A stretch of DNA of 15,359 nt from Candidatus Dadabacteria bacterium (GCA_022564935.1 JADFKM010000047.1:1-15359), one strand, 5' to 3'. Shown: positions 1 through 8,634, counted from the stretch's first letter. The notes: a model not told the origin generated them from the letters alone. Numbers and translations are program-made.

Positions 1-902
1 GCCATTACCGCGACGAGGTCGAACATATCGGCAAGCTCTGTGTTTTGAGACTGCCATGATAAGGTGTTTCGGGGCTTCAGGTACATTTCGTAGAAGGTGT
101 TAAGGCACGTTTTAATCGCCGGGTTATTGTGTTTGATCGTGCGAATGAGCACTTCGGCTACCTCTATGAGCCTCCTGTTCTTCCATTTTGCCCACGCCCA
201 GAACTCATCCGTGTAGACAATTCTCCTCACCCGACCGCCGGGCTTCAGCTCAAGTTCGGTATACATCCGTCCGGGCTCAAACATCCTCATAAACTCAGAG
301 GCGAACCGGGCTTTGGCGTGAGGCCCCGCCCCCTCCATGTGTTTAATTATGAAATCGTCCTGGAGCAGCACTCCGTCGATGGGGTAGGCGGCAAGGTCTG
401 CGTACAGGGCCACGAGATGACTCAGGCTTTCGGGGTTGAAAAGGTCGAGCTTGTTGATGCGAACTACGCTTCGGGTTTTGAGGTCGTACCTGCTGTCAAA
501 AAGGCTCCCATCCACTCCGTAAACGGCCTTCCTTGTGGTCATCCAAGCAAAGAGCTTCATGCCGTGGGAGTGGGCTAGGGTAGCTACCGTGCCGAGCAGG
601 TCGTCGATAACGGGGGCGTGCGCTGTTTTGAAGTACACCCCTGAGGTCGTCTGTGGATTAGCCAGGGCGAAAATCCTGTCACCGGGGTTGCCGAAGACCC
701 TGGATATTATAGTGTTTATCCCGCGCGCCTTCATTTCGGTCAGCTCCGCGTCGAACTCAGCGAAAGTCTTTGAGTAGGTGTGAAACACCTGGGCCGCCTT
801 GATCCTTTCCTCCGAGCGGGCCGGGTGCGAAGCTCCAAGAAGAGATAGGAGCAGGGCTGCGGCGGTGATGATATTTCCCAGGGAAACGAAGGTGCTAAAC
901 AT
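1..902 (-). CDS. Secreted PgaB-like glycoside hydrolase, C-terminus beyond the window edge
   Basis: This minus-strand frame is open from the ATG at 902 to the window edge, giving 300 residues without a stop. Residues 1-30 look like a signal peptide: a hydrophobic run around 11-23 (ITAAALLLSLLGA) followed by small and polar residues. The mature part reads as a TIM-barrel hydrolase. A typical strand appears at residues 62-69 (INTIISRV), and residues 175-186 (IDGVLLQDDFII) resemble the catalytic strand of the PgaB C-terminal domain (GH153, cleaving deacetylated poly-beta-1,6-GlcNAc), with an acidic pair at D182/D183. No polysaccharide deacetylase domain precedes it, so this would be a stand-alone hydrolase. 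The substrate is inferred from that motif only; a related uncharacterised glycosidase family is possible. No clear Shine-Dalgarno is visible. It diverges from smpB across 69 bases. Confidence 0.7.
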   Translation of the reverse strand, partial: MFSTFVSLGNIITAAALLLSLLGASHPARSEERIKAAQVFHTYSKTFAEFDAELTEMKARGINTIISRVFGNPGDRIFALANPQTTSGVYFKTAHAPVIDDLLGTVATLAHSHGMKLFAWMTTRKAVYGVDGSLFDSRYDLKTRSVVRINKLDLFNPESLSHLVALYADLAAYPIDGVLLQDDFIIKHMEGAGPHAKARFASEFMRMFEPGRMYTELELKPGGRVRRIVYTDEFWAWAKWKNRRLIEVAEVLIRTIKHNNPAIKTCLNTFYEMYLKPRNTLSWQSQNTELADMFDLVAVM

Positions 903-937
903 ATTAATATTTCACATGATTCGGTTGCTGCGTCAAG

Positions 938-965
938 TTGATTTTCATCACATCGTGATTATATT
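938..965 (+). promoter_or_regulatory. smpB promoter directly abutting the start codon
   Basis: TTGATT (938-943) and TATATT (960-965) are separated by 16 bases. The -10 box ends only six bases before the smpB ATG at 972, so transcription would start at or next to the A of the start codon. The intervening TTAGCC contains no Shine-Dalgarno. This suggests a leaderless mRNA, inferred from sequence only. Confidence 0.55.
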
Positions 966-971
966 TAGCCT

Positions 972-1424
972 ATGGTAAGAGTTGTATGTAAGAATCCCAG
1001 GGCTTCCAGGGACTTTGCTCTCGAGGATAGGTACGAGGCCGGAATAGAGCTCTGGGGCTCCGAGGTAAAGTCCCTTCGCGACTCGCAGGCGAGCATTAAG
1101 GAGAGCTTTGCCATGGTGAGGGAGGGCGAGGTTTATCTTGTGAACAGCTACATTGCGCCGTATGAGGGCTCAAACCAGTTTAACCATGAGCCCAGGAGGT
1201 CTAGGAAGCTTCTTCTCAATAAACGGGAGATAAATAAGCTGATTGGAAAGACCCTGATAAGGGGTTATACTATTGTTCCCCTCAGGATCTATTTTAAGAA
1301 CGGCTGGGCGAAAGTGGAGATCGCCATCGGGAAGGGAAAACGCACCTTCGATAAGCGCGAAGACATAAAGCGAAGAGAAGCAGACAGGGAAATGAGCAAG
1401 GCGATGAAAAGAAGGATGAAGTAG
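972..1424 (+). CDS. smpB: SsrA-binding protein SmpB
   Basis: SmpB binds the tRNA-like domain of tmRNA, delivers it to ribosomes stalled without a stop codon, and its C-terminal tail occupies the empty mRNA channel. The 150-residue length is usual for the family. Hallmarks are the N-terminal KNPRASRDFALEDRYEAGI block (7-25), the central GSEVKSLRDSQASIKESFA segment (about 29-47), the PRRSRKLLLNKREI region (about 73-86), and a basic, helix-forming tail ending EMSKAMKRRMK. The start is fixed by alignment to the family; a promoter -10 box lies six bases upstream and no ribosome-binding site is present. Its RNA partner ssrA begins 92 bases downstream, a common arrangement that supports both calls. 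Confidence 0.96.
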   Translation: MVRVVCKNPRASRDFALEDRYEAGIELWGSEVKSLRDSQASIKESFAMVREGEVYLVNSYIAPYEGSNQFNHEPRRSRKLLLNKREINKLIGKTLIRGYTIVPLRIYFKNGWAKVEIAIGKGKRTFDKREDIKRREADREMSKAMKRRMK

Positions 1425-1457
1425 CGGGGGGCAGCAGCGTGGGGGGGGGCAGTATTT

Positions 1458-1486
1458 TTGAAATTAAAATAAAGCGTTTTGTTAAT
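1458..1486 (+). promoter_or_regulatory. ssrA promoter
   Basis: TTGAAA (1458-1463), a 17-base spacer and GTTAAT (1481-1486) form a reasonable sigma70-type promoter. Transcription would start near 1493, leaving a 5' leader of about 23 bases before the mature tmRNA end at 1516. This fits the usual removal of the leader by RNase P. Confidence 0.5.
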
Positions 1487-1515
1487 TTAAGTTTTTTTCA
1501 GTTCTTTGAAAATTT

Positions 1516-1869
<354 letters not shown>

Positions 1870-1921
1870 AATTTTCAAACTAAATTTGCATTGTTACACT
1901 TTCAGTATTTATTGAAGTCCG

Positions 1922-1954
1922 CTCCCGCGTGTTCGCGCGGGAGTTTTATTTTTT
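1922..1954 (+). terminator. Rho-independent terminator after ssrA
   Basis: CTCCCGCG (1922-1929) pairs perfectly with CGCGGGAG (1936-1943) around a six-base loop and is followed by TTTTATTTTTT. This is a textbook intrinsic terminator 52 bases beyond the tmRNA 3' end. Confidence 0.9.
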
Positions 1955-2148
1955 CGTGACGTATCAAATAAAATCCTTTTCCTATGCGTCTCTGACTCTG
2001 CGAGAAGCCGGATAGTAAAGAAATAGGACGTGCCTTCCTCTTGGATAGGGCTTCTGTTCTGAGTGAAGGCTCGAGACCCGATGCGCTGTGCCATCTTGCG
2101 GTAGAGTTTTCTTTCAGTTCCATTGCCTAATCTAAAATAATTCTTAAA
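1955..2148. other. Intergenic stretch without a supported gene
   Basis: Between the ssrA terminator and the rph promoter I find no start, ribosome-binding site and family resemblance that belong together. Two overlapping minus-strand open frames cover it, but both run through the terminator hairpin and one also enters the start of rph. They resemble no family I know. Confidence 0.5.
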
Positions 2149-2154
2149 TATAAT
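2149..2154 (+). promoter_or_regulatory. Candidate -10 box for rph
   Basis: A perfect TATAAT lies about 60 bases before the rph ATG. No good -35 is seen at the usual distance (TTGCCT at 2123-2128 is too far). Transcription would start near 2161, leaving a leader of about 54 bases that carries the rph Shine-Dalgarno. Confidence 0.45.
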
Positions 2155-2214
2155 TTGGATTTGTTGCCGGGCACAGGTGCTTTTCCTCCCCGGTATTCTT
2201 GGAGGACCCATACC

Positions 2215-2934
2215 ATGAGCAGACACGACGGCAGAGAGCCCGACGAGCTAAGACCCGTCCACATAACCCGCGGAGTGATGCGAAACGCCGAGGGCTCCGC
2301 GCTGATAAGGGTGGGTAATACCGAGGTGAACTGCACGGCTACGATCGAAGAATCCGTTCCCGCTTTTATGATGGACACGGGCAAGGGCTGGCTCACCGCC
2401 GAGTACGCCATGCTCCCACGGGCCACACAGGAGCGCACGAGAAGGGATTCGGTAGCAGGACGTGTGAGCGGGCGCTCCCAGGAGATACAGAGGATAATCA
2501 GCCGGGTGCTGCGTGCGAGCCTGAATATGGATAAACTCGGCGAGAGGATGATCATTGTAGACTGCGACGTTCTGCAGGCAGACGGCGGCACAAGAACAGC
2601 GTCCATCACAGGGGGTTTCGTGGCCGTTTACGATGCTGTGCAATATATGCTTAGGGAAGGTATGATAAACGAAGACCCGATTTCCGAGTTCGTTGCCGCA
2701 GTGAGTGTGGGAATACATGACGGCGTGGCCCTTCTAGACCTTGACTATAAGGAGGACTCTAAAGCCGGAGTCGATTTGAACATCGCCATGAACTCCGCCG
2801 GTGAATATATCGAGATTCAGGGCACCGCCGAAAACGAGCCGTTCAGCAAAGACAGGCTCTGCAATTTGCTTAAACTTGCTGAAGATGGGATACTTAAGCT
2901 CATAGCCAAGCAAAAAGAGATTCTGTGGGAGTAG
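2215..2934 (+). CDS. rph: Ribonuclease PH
   Basis: RNase PH removes nucleotides 3' of the CCA end of tRNA precursors by phosphorolysis, releasing nucleoside diphosphates; it works as a ring of six subunits. The start is the ATG at 2215 because GGAGG at 2201-2205 sits nine bases upstream. This gives 239 residues, matching the usual length, whereas the in-frame ATG at 2155 would add 20 unrelated residues and overlaps the -10 box. Seen in the protein: the N-terminal RPVHITRGVMRNAEGSAL (13-30), GRSQEIQRIISRVLR (86-100), the phosphate-binding GGTRTASITGG (124-134) and the acidic LDLDYKEDSKAGVDLNIAM segment (174-192). All key blocks are present. It precedes rdgB by 54 bases, a frequent pairing in bacteria. 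Confidence 0.96.
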   Translation: MSRHDGREPDELRPVHITRGVMRNAEGSALIRVGNTEVNCTATIEESVPAFMMDTGKGWLTAEYAMLPRATQERTRRDSVAGRVSGRSQEIQRIISRVLRASLNMDKLGERMIIVDCDVLQADGGTRTASITGGFVAVYDAVQYMLREGMINEDPISEFVAAVSVGIHDGVALLDLDYKEDSKAGVDLNIAMNSAGEYIEIQGTAENEPFSKDRLCNLLKLAEDGILKLIAKQKEILWE

Positions 2935-2970
2935 TCCCCGACCCGGTTTCCTTAATGGGACAAATCTTCA

Positions 2971-2976
2971 TATAAA
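2971..2976 (+). promoter_or_regulatory. Possible internal -10 box for rdgB
   Basis: TATAAA lies 12 bases before the rdgB ATG, in a gap with no Shine-Dalgarno. The -35 side (TTCCTT at 2948-2953) is poor. It may allow short-leader transcription of rdgB besides read-through from rph. Confidence 0.3.
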
Positions 2977-2988
2977 TTATCAGTTGGC

Positions 2989-3588
2989 ATGCTCAAAGAG
3001 ATAATCATTGCATCTGCAAACAGCGCTAAAGTGAGGGAGTTTTCCGCCCTGCTGTCCCCCGTTGTGGGAAGGATAGTCCCAATGGGCGAGATGGACCCCG
3101 TTCCGGAGCTGGAGGAAAAAGGGGCCAGTTTCAGAGAAAACGCCCTTGGCAAAGCCCGGACGGTGCTTGGTGCCTCAGGCCTCCCCACCCTGGCCGACGA
3201 TTCGGGTCTCGAGGTACAAGCCCTTCATGGGCGACCCGGGGTGTACTCCGCCAGGTATGCGGGCAGTGAAGCGACCGATGATGATAATATAAGAAAATTG
3301 CTCGATGAGCTCGAAGGCGTTGAAAACAGGGCGGCCAGGTTCGTCTGCTGCCTTGCCCTTGTGTATCCCGACGGCAGGGAAATTGTGGTCGAAGGCGTAT
3401 GTGAAGGCGTTATCGCCGAAGAGCCGAAGGGAGAGGGAGGGTTTGGCTACGACCCTGTTTTCATGATCCCCGAGCTGGGTAAGACCATGGCGCAGATCTC
3501 GCCGGGCGATAAGAACTCCATTAGCCATAGGGGAAGGGCCTCAAGAGCCATGATAATGTATCTTAACGGGCATAAGACCAGAGCGTAG
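2989..3588 (+). CDS. rdgB: RdgB/HAM1 family XTP/dITP pyrophosphatase
   Basis: This enzyme hydrolyses dITP, XTP and ITP to monophosphates and pyrophosphate, keeping deaminated purines out of DNA and RNA. At 199 residues it has the family's usual size. Hallmarks are the nucleotide-binding SANSAKVREF near the N-terminus (9-18), LADDSGLEVQALHGRPGVYSARYAG (68-92, with the catalytic D70/D71 pair), GGFGYDPVF (150-158) and SHRGRA (179-184). The ATG at 2989 is the first in frame after a stop and places the first motif correctly. It follows rph by 54 bases and probably shares its transcript. Only the weak ribosome-binding site is odd. Confidence 0.95.
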   Translation: MLKEIIIASANSAKVREFSALLSPVVGRIVPMGEMDPVPELEEKGASFRENALGKARTVLGASGLPTLADDSGLEVQALHGRPGVYSARYAGSEATDDDNIRKLLDELEGVENRAARFVCCLALVYPDGREIVVEGVCEGVIAEEPKGEGGFGYDPVFMIPELGKTMAQISPGDKNSISHRGRASRAMIMYLNGHKTRA

Positions 3589-3765
3589 GTAAATGCTGTA
3601 AATATAGCGTGTTTATTTTTGGGTAATTGTGGATTCCGCTTGAGTTTGCATTATCTAGTTTGTGTGATACCCTAGCTTGGGGATAAGGGGTATTATTTGT
3701 GGTTGCTCACTGTCAGTCCAGTAAAATTTAACTTCAAAAAGCCCATTTCATGGTAGCCGTTACGG

Positions 3766-5388
3766 ATGTCTAAAACCAAATTCATTTTTGTGACAGGCGG
3801 CGTGATGTCCTCCTTAGGCAAGGGGCTTGCGTCGGCATCCATCGGAGCGCTCCTCGAAGGACGAGGGCTAAGCGTGTCCCTGCAGAAGCTTGACCCCTAC
3901 ATAAACATTGACCCCGGCACAATGAACCCGTTCCAGCACGGCGAGGTTTACGTCACCGACGACGGCGCGGAAACAGACCTCGACCTCGGTCACTATCAGA
4001 GGTTTACAAACTCCAAGCTCACGAAGAAAAATAATTTAACCACAGGACAGATTTACAATTCGGTAATCACAAAGGAGCGCCAGGGTGAGTATCTGGGCAA
4101 GACCGTGCAGGTCATCCCCCATATCACCGATGAGATCAAATCGGGAATCCTCGCCATAGCAAACGGCAACGGGGGAGTGGATGTGGCGATTATTGAGATC
4201 GGGGGTACGGTCGGGGACATAGAGAGCCTTCCGTTCCTCGAAGCCGTCAGGCAGCTGCGGTTTGATCTCGGTAAGGAGAACACCCTGTTTATTCACCTAA
4301 CCTATGTGCCCTACGTCGCCCCTGCGGGAGAGCTTAAGACAAAACCCACTCAGCACAGCGTAAAGGACCTGCTTTCCATCGGTATCCAGCCCGATGTGCT
4401 GCTTTGCAGGGCCGACAGGTACCTGCCTGAGGACATAAAAGGCAAGATTTCACACTTCTGCAACATAAGATCTGAAGCGGTAATATCGGCAAAGGATGTG
4501 GAGATCATATATGAAGTGCCCATTGTGTTCCACCGTGAGATGCTCGATGATATCATAGTCGAAAATCTCAATATGTGGACGAAGAAGCTCGACATTTCAC
4601 ATTGGGAGCGGTTGGTGGATAGGTGGAAGAACCTCTCAGAAGATGTTTCCATAGGCGTTGTGGGGAAGTATGTGAGCCAGAAGGACGCGTACAAGAGCCT
4701 TCATGAAGCCCTGTGGCACGGCGGCATTCACAACGACTTTAAGGTTAATATCGTCTATGTTGACTCGGAGGAAATAGAATCGGGCGGCGGGGATGTGGTG
4801 TTGTCCAGAGTAGACGGCATTCTTGTGCCCGGGGGGTTTGGGAAGCGTGGCTTTGAGGGTAAGATCAGCGCTGCTAAATACGCACGGGAGCACAATGTCC
4901 CGTTTTTCGGCATATGTCTTGGGATGCAGATGGCCGTGGTGGAGTTTGCAAAGAACGTCTGCGAAATCCCGGACGCTCACTCAAGCGAGTTCAATGAGAA
5001 TATGCCTAACGCGGTTGTTCACCTGATGGAAGATCAAAAAACCGTTTCAGACAAAGGGGGCACTATGAGACTGGGCGCCTATCCCTGCTCTGTTAAGCCC
5101 GGGACTTTGACCTATAAAGCTTACGGCTGCTCTGAGATTTCCGAGAGACACAGGCACCGGTTCGAGATAAACAACACCTACCGCGATAGGTTCCAGCAAG
5201 GCGGACTTAGGCTTAGCGGCCTTTCCCCCGACGGAGGCCTTATAGAAATGGTTGAGATTAAAGACCACCCATGGTTCGTGGGTTGCCAGTTCCATCCGGA
5301 GTTTAAATCCACTCCGCTCAACCCTCATCCCTTGTTCAGGGATTTCATTAAAGCCGCCATTGGGTATAAGTCGTCCAGGGCGGATTAA
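3766..5388 (+). CDS. pyrG: CTP synthase (glutamine-hydrolysing)
   Basis: CTP synthase aminates UTP to CTP with ATP and glutamine, the last step of pyrimidine nucleotide synthesis. The 540-residue protein has the standard two-domain layout. The N-terminal synthetase has the P-loop-like [10 protein letters not shown] (11-20), [15 protein letters not shown] (41-55) and [11 protein letters not shown] (144-154). The C-terminal class I amidotransferase has PGGFGKRG (355-362), the nucleophile C384 in GICLGMQ and the H510/E512 pair in HPEF. All catalytic residues are present. The start fits the family ([13 protein letters not shown]), although no good Shine-Dalgarno precedes it. The 177-base gap from rdgB holds a TAAAAT box at 3722-3727 that may be a weak -10, and an imperfect inverted repeat (ATACCC near 3666, GGGTAT near 3688) of unknown role. 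A terminator follows. Confidence 0.97.
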   Translation: MSKTKFIFVTGGVMSSLGKGLASASIGALLEGRGLSVSLQKLDPYINIDPGTMNPFQHGEVYVTDDGAETDLDLGHYQRFTNSKLTKKNNLTTGQIYNSVITKERQGEYLGKTVQVIPHITDEIKSGILAIANGNGGVDVAIIEIGGTVGDIESLPFLEAVRQLRFDLGKENTLFIHLTYVPYVAPAGELKTKPTQHSVKDLLSIGIQPDVLLCRADRYLPEDIKGKISHFCNIRSEAVISAKDVEIIYEVPIVFHREMLDDIIVENLNMWTKKLDISHWERLVDRWKNLSEDVSIGVVGKYVSQKDAYKSLHEALWHGGIHNDFKVNIVYVDSEEIESGGGDVVLSRVDGILVPGGFGKRGFEGKISAAKYAREHNVPFFGICLGMQMAVVEFAKNVCEIPDAHSSEFNENMPNAVVHLMEDQKTVSDKGGTMRLGAYPCSVKPGTLTYKAYGCSEISERHRHRFEINNTYRDRFQQGGLRLSGLSPDGGLIEMVEIKDHPWFVGCQFHPEFKSTPLNPHPLFRDFIKAAIGYKSSRAD

Positions 5389-5412
5389 CCCCATTACTCG
5401 ATAAGTTTCCAC

Positions 5413-5450
5413 CTCCGCAGTGTCTAGGAGCGCTACGGAGACTTTTTTTT
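5413..5450 (+). terminator. Intrinsic terminator after pyrG
   Basis: CTCCG (5413-5417) pairs with CGGAG (5436-5440). After one mismatch, AGTG pairs with CGCT, leaving an eight-base loop. Eight T residues follow at 5443-5450. It separates pyrG from the exonuclease gene. Confidence 0.7.
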
Positions 5451-5460
5451 CAATTTATTC

Positions 5461-5469
5461 TGGTATTAT
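5461..5469 (+). promoter_or_regulatory. Extended -10 promoter of the RNB exonuclease
   Basis: TGGTATTAT matches the extended -10 pattern TGnTATAAT with one difference in the core. It lies right after the pyrG terminator, 16 bases before the ATG at 5486. The leader would be about nine bases and holds no Shine-Dalgarno. Confidence 0.5.
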
Positions 5470-5485
5470 AGAAATTTGTACTGCC

Positions 5486-7525
5486 ATGAATAAGATTCCC
5501 GCAAAGACCGAAGTCGTTGTGTATAGGAAGAGGAGCCAGCCTTGTCTGGGGGTTATGTTAGAGACCGGGCCTGAAAAAGCTTCTATATTCTCCGAGGAAG
5601 GAAAGGAGCTCTCCATTGACCTTACCCGTATTGTGCGCGGAGCCGGGATAAAGTATGGGGAAGATATGGATGAGTCTGAAATCGAGCTTGCCCTGAGGGG
5701 GCTGAGACGCGAGCTCGAAGAGGGGACGAGCTCTATTGACCTCGTGACCCTTTGGGAATGCGTTTTGGATTCCGAGCGCGAGCTGTCCTTCAATGACATA
5801 AAGGAGCTTTATTTTGAGTCCGGTCCCACTGACGCCGTGGAGGAGCTGATTTTATTCTGGGCGGTTGACAAGAGCGACCTTTATTTCAAGCGCCAGCGCA
5901 GTGGGGGGTACCTGCCGAGAAGCAGAGATGAAGCAGCCGGGATTCGGAGGCGCAAAGAAGCGGAAAGAAAGAAGCTCCTTGAGGCCGAAGCCGCCATTAA
6001 ATGGGTTCGCGCCGTAATGGAAGACACTCCTGCTGAAGACACCGAATACGATTTCGAGGGGTACGTGGAGCTTATTAAGGATTTTGTGATACACCTTGAT
6101 AACTTCGATAAAGCCCCGCAAGCAAGGTCGTTCATAGCCCGCGCGGGCCTGAAGAACACCGATGAGGCGATACAGTTCCTGATCAAAACGGGGAACTGGA
6201 CTGAGAACGACGACCCCGTATTCTTAAGGCTCGGGATCACAAAGACGTTTCCAAAAATCGTCGAGGAAGAGACCGACTCGGTACTGTCGTCCCCGGTATC
6301 TTACGACGGTCTTGCGGACTTAACCGGGGTGTCCACGTACTCGATTGACGACGTAAACACCGAAGACATAGACGACGCCGTCTCCATTTCTCTTACGGCG
6401 CAGGGGCCTGTGCTTGGTGTGCACATTGCCGATGTGGATGTTTTCGTCGGAAAAGGGACTCAACTAGACGAGGAGGCGCTCAAAAGGGGCGAAACCATTT
6501 ATTTGCCCGAAGGTCATGTCCACATGTTCCCTCCCCGTCTTATTCGCGACAGACTCAGCCTGATTGAGGGGGAGGCCAAGAAGGCGCTGTCATTGCTCGT
6601 GTATTTCGACAAGCATCTTAACATCAATAACTACACATTTGCAGGCTCCAAGATCGCGGTGGACAAGAACCTCCTGTACTCCGAAGCCGAAGATAAGCTG
6701 CGCCGGAGCGAGGAGGGCTCCCTGCTCTTTGAGATAGCCCACAGGCTCAGGCGGGACAGGATATGCTCCGGGGGCTGTGTGCTGGACCTCCCCGACCTTA
6801 AGATAAAGGTGAGCGACGATGGGGAGATTTCGCTCAGAACGGTGACGATGACCACACCGGCTCACATCCTCATAGCGGAGTGTATGATACTTATGAACGT
6901 CCTTGCAGGGGCTTTCTTACGCTCGGCTCATCTTCCCGCGATTTACCGGTACCTCACCGAAGAGGTACCTGAAGAGGTTCGCACCATAGATATGGACGAT
7001 CCCCTCTACCCTATAAGAGCTTTGAAGTTCCTTCGTCCCTCTAGGTTCTCTCTCACCCCCCTGCCGCACCGCTTCGTGGGAGTGGACACGTACGTTCAGG
7101 TCACCTCCCCTATAAGGCGCTATCTCGACCTTGTAATGCAGCGGCAGATACTCCGCAAGGTTAAGGGGCTTTCTCCGGCATACGGGCCCGAGGAGCTTGA
7201 GCGGATATACCAGCGGGTCGAATTGGGCATCCGGGATAAAAGAACCGTCGAGAGAGCCAGGACGAAGTTCTGGCTCTTTAAGTATTTGGAGAAGATGAAG
7301 GGGGAGGTAATCAAGGGGTATGTGAGCCAGACCGGAGGGGCGCAAACAACCGTGTATTTCCCCCAATACCTGCTCGAAGCGCCCGTTTCGCTATCAGCGC
7401 ACGAAGTAAGGGAAGTCGGAACGCCGCTGGAGTGTGTGATAGAAAACGTTGAGCCGATTAGGAGAAAGATTTCCCTCACCCCGTTACAGGAGCCTTCGAG
7501 CCGAATACCGGGCGCCTCGACGTAG
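5486..7525 (+). CDS. RNB-domain 3'-5' exoribonuclease (RNase II/R family)
   Basis: This is a processive hydrolytic exoribonuclease degrading RNA from the 3' end. The catalytic block STYSIDDVNTEDIDDAVSI (283-301) has aspartates at 288, 294, 296 and 297, the same spacing as D201, D207, D209 and D210 of E. coli RNase II. GVHIADVDVFV (311-321), FPPRLIRDRLSL (348-359) and VTSPIRRYLDLVMQRQ (539-554) complete the RNB domain. The last 75 residues (from about 605) read as an S1-like RNA-binding domain. The first 260 residues are unlike the paired cold-shock domains of classical RNase R and recall the short cyanobacterial/plastid-type proteins. The ATG at 5486 gives 679 residues; a GTG at 5420 is in frame but would run through the pyrG terminator and the promoter. 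I give no symbol because rnb and rnr cannot be separated here. Confidence 0.9.
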   Translation: MNKIPAKTEVVVYRKRSQPCLGVMLETGPEKASIFSEEGKELSIDLTRIVRGAGIKYGEDMDESEIELALRGLRRELEEGTSSIDLVTLWECVLDSERELSFNDIKELYFESGPTDAVEELILFWAVDKSDLYFKRQRSGGYLPRSRDEAAGIRRRKEAERKKLLEAEAAIKWVRAVMEDTPAEDTEYDFEGYVELIKDFVIHLDNFDKAPQARSFIARAGLKNTDEAIQFLIKTGNWTENDDPVFLRLGITKTFPKIVEEETDSVLSSPVSYDGLADLTGVSTYSIDDVNTEDIDDAVSISLTAQGPVLGVHIADVDVFVGKGTQLDEEALKRGETIYLPEGHVHMFPPRLIRDRLSLIEGEAKKALSLLVYFDKHLNINNYTFAGSKIAVDKNLLYSEAEDKLRRSEEGSLLFEIAHRLRRDRICSGGCVLDLPDLKIKVSDDGEISLRTVTMTTPAHILIAECMILMNVLAGAFLRSAHLPAIYRYLTEEVPEEVRTIDMDDPLYPIRALKFLRPSRFSLTPLPHRFVGVDTYVQVTSPIRRYLDLVMQRQILRKVKGLSPAYGPEELERIYQRVELGIRDKRTVERARTKFWLFKYLEKMKGEVIKGYVSQTGGAQTTVYFPQYLLEAPVSLSAHEVREVGTPLECVIENVEPIRRKISLTPLQEPSSRIPGAST

Positions 7526-7600
7526 CGTGCGCCGCAGTTCATTGAGATGAGTTCGCTTCCTTACTGAGCTTTTAGGGAGCTTGAGGATGGTTGGGCGGCG

Positions 7601-7624
7601 CTAAATTTTCATGTTGAGATTTAG
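7601..7624 (+). other. Stem-loop in the gap before the protease gene
   Basis: CTAAATTT and AGATTTAG can pair over eight positions (one G-T) around an eight-base loop. No T-run follows, so it is not a standard terminator. The rest of the 197-base gap shows only the promoter at 7690-7698. The role is unknown and chance is possible. Confidence 0.3.
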
Positions 7625-7689
7625 TGTTGGGTTCGCACGACCAGGGTTCGGAGTGTGTTTGAGTTGGCGGAGCCCGGAATAAATACACA

Positions 7690-7698
7690 TGTTATAAT
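7690..7698 (+). promoter_or_regulatory. Consensus extended -10 promoter of the site-2 protease
   Basis: TGTTATAAT is a perfect extended -10 element. It lies 24 bases upstream of the ATG at 7723, giving a leader of about 17 bases. No -35 consensus is present at 16-18 bases, as is usual for extended -10 promoters. Confidence 0.65.
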
Positions 7699-7722
7699 GT
7701 TTCTCCTGCATCGGCTTCGGAA

Positions 7723-8634
7723 ATGAAAAGCAAGTTAATTCACATCGCCCTTTTTCTCACCACTGCGCTTACCACCTTTTATGCGGGCTACCTCCTTTTC
7801 GGTGAAGTTTTGGACGGGTTGTTGTTTTCCTCCTCGCTGCTCCTCATTCTTGGGACACACGAGCTCGGGCACTACCACTTCGGGAAAAAGAACGGAGTAG
7901 ACATCACACCTCCGTACTTCATACCCGTCCCGGCGTTGCCGGACTTCCCCACAATAGGCACCTTCGGCGCATTTATCAGAATACGCTCCCCCATCTACAC
8001 CAAAAGGGCCCTTTTCGATATAGGAATAGCGGGCCCTCTTATGGGCATACTGATGGCCGTGCCCGTTATCGCAATAGGTCTGCGTCTCAGCTCTGTAGTG
8101 GCAAATCCGCCTGATGCCGAGGGGGGGCTGCTGTTCGGAGCACCAATTTTCTATACGCTGCTGGAGACGGTTTTCTTAAGCGACGTTCCCAAAGGCTCCG
8201 AGGTGATATGGCACCCGATGGCCTTTGCGGGCTGGATAGGGTTTCTGGTAACGGCGCTCAATCTAATACCGGCGGGGCAGCTTGACGGCGGGCATATAAT
8301 GTACGCGCTGTTTACGAAGCAGTGGCACCGGAGGATATCTGCGGCGATAGTTGTTGTGTTGATCGTCCTCGGGGTCGGCACCAAGCCCTTTGTGGAGCTG
8401 GCGGGGCTTGTGTGGCCGGAGAGCCCGCTGGCTCAATATGCCGGGCCGCTTTTGTTCGGGGGGTGGCCTGGGTGGGTGCTCTGGGCCTTTTTGCTCTCTG
8501 TGTTCGGCAGGAAACATCCCCCCACGATTTATGATACCATACCGCTGGACAGAAAAAGAAAGATGCTCGGCATAGTAGGGCTCGTTGTCTTCCTGGGCTG
8601 CTTTACGCCCGTGCCCGTAAGCCTGATACCCTAG
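7723..8634 (+). CDS. Site-2 protease family (M50) membrane metalloprotease
   Basis: This is an intramembrane zinc metalloprotease. The zinc-binding HELGH is at residues 46-50 inside the second hydrophobic segment, and the third metal ligand D188 lies in NLIPAGQLDGGH (180-191). GTFGAFIRIRSP (79-90) matches the conserved GxFGAF stretch of the group containing plant EGY proteins and their bacterial relatives. Hydrophobic segments occur at about 6-26, 30-46, 100-122, 168-186, 205-218, 240-262 and 281-300, so the 303-residue protein is polytopic and has no PDZ domain. It lacks the cystathionine-beta-synthase domains of sporulation-type S2Ps. Substrates may be membrane-bound regulators or signal-peptide remnants, but nothing here identifies one. 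It stands alone with its own promoter. Confidence 0.9.
   Translation: MKSKLIHIALFLTTALTTFYAGYLLFGEVLDGLLFSSSLLLILGTHELGHYHFGKKNGVDITPPYFIPVPALPDFPTIGTFGAFIRIRSPIYTKRALFDIGIAGPLMGILMAVPVIAIGLRLSSVVANPPDAEGGLLFGAPIFYTLLETVFLSDVPKGSEVIWHPMAFAGWIGFLVTALNLIPAGQLDGGHIMYALFTKQWHRRISAAIVVVLIVLGVGTKPFVELAGLVWPESPLAQYAGPLLFGGWPGWVLWAFLLSVFGRKHPPTIYDTIPLDRKRKMLGIVGLVVFLGCFTPVPVSLIP

Noticed and set aside
2155-2214. Longer RNase PH starting at ATG 2155
   Set aside because: The start overlaps the TATAAT box; ATG 2215 has GGAGG at the right distance and gives the normal length.
1909-2226. Minus-strand frame of 105 codons between ssrA and rph
   Set aside because: It runs through the intrinsic terminator and the rph start, lacks a ribosome-binding site and resembles no family.
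5420-5485. Exonuclease start at GTG 5420
   Set aside because: The added 22 codons run through a terminator and an extended -10 promoter; MNKIPAK at 5486 is the plausible start.
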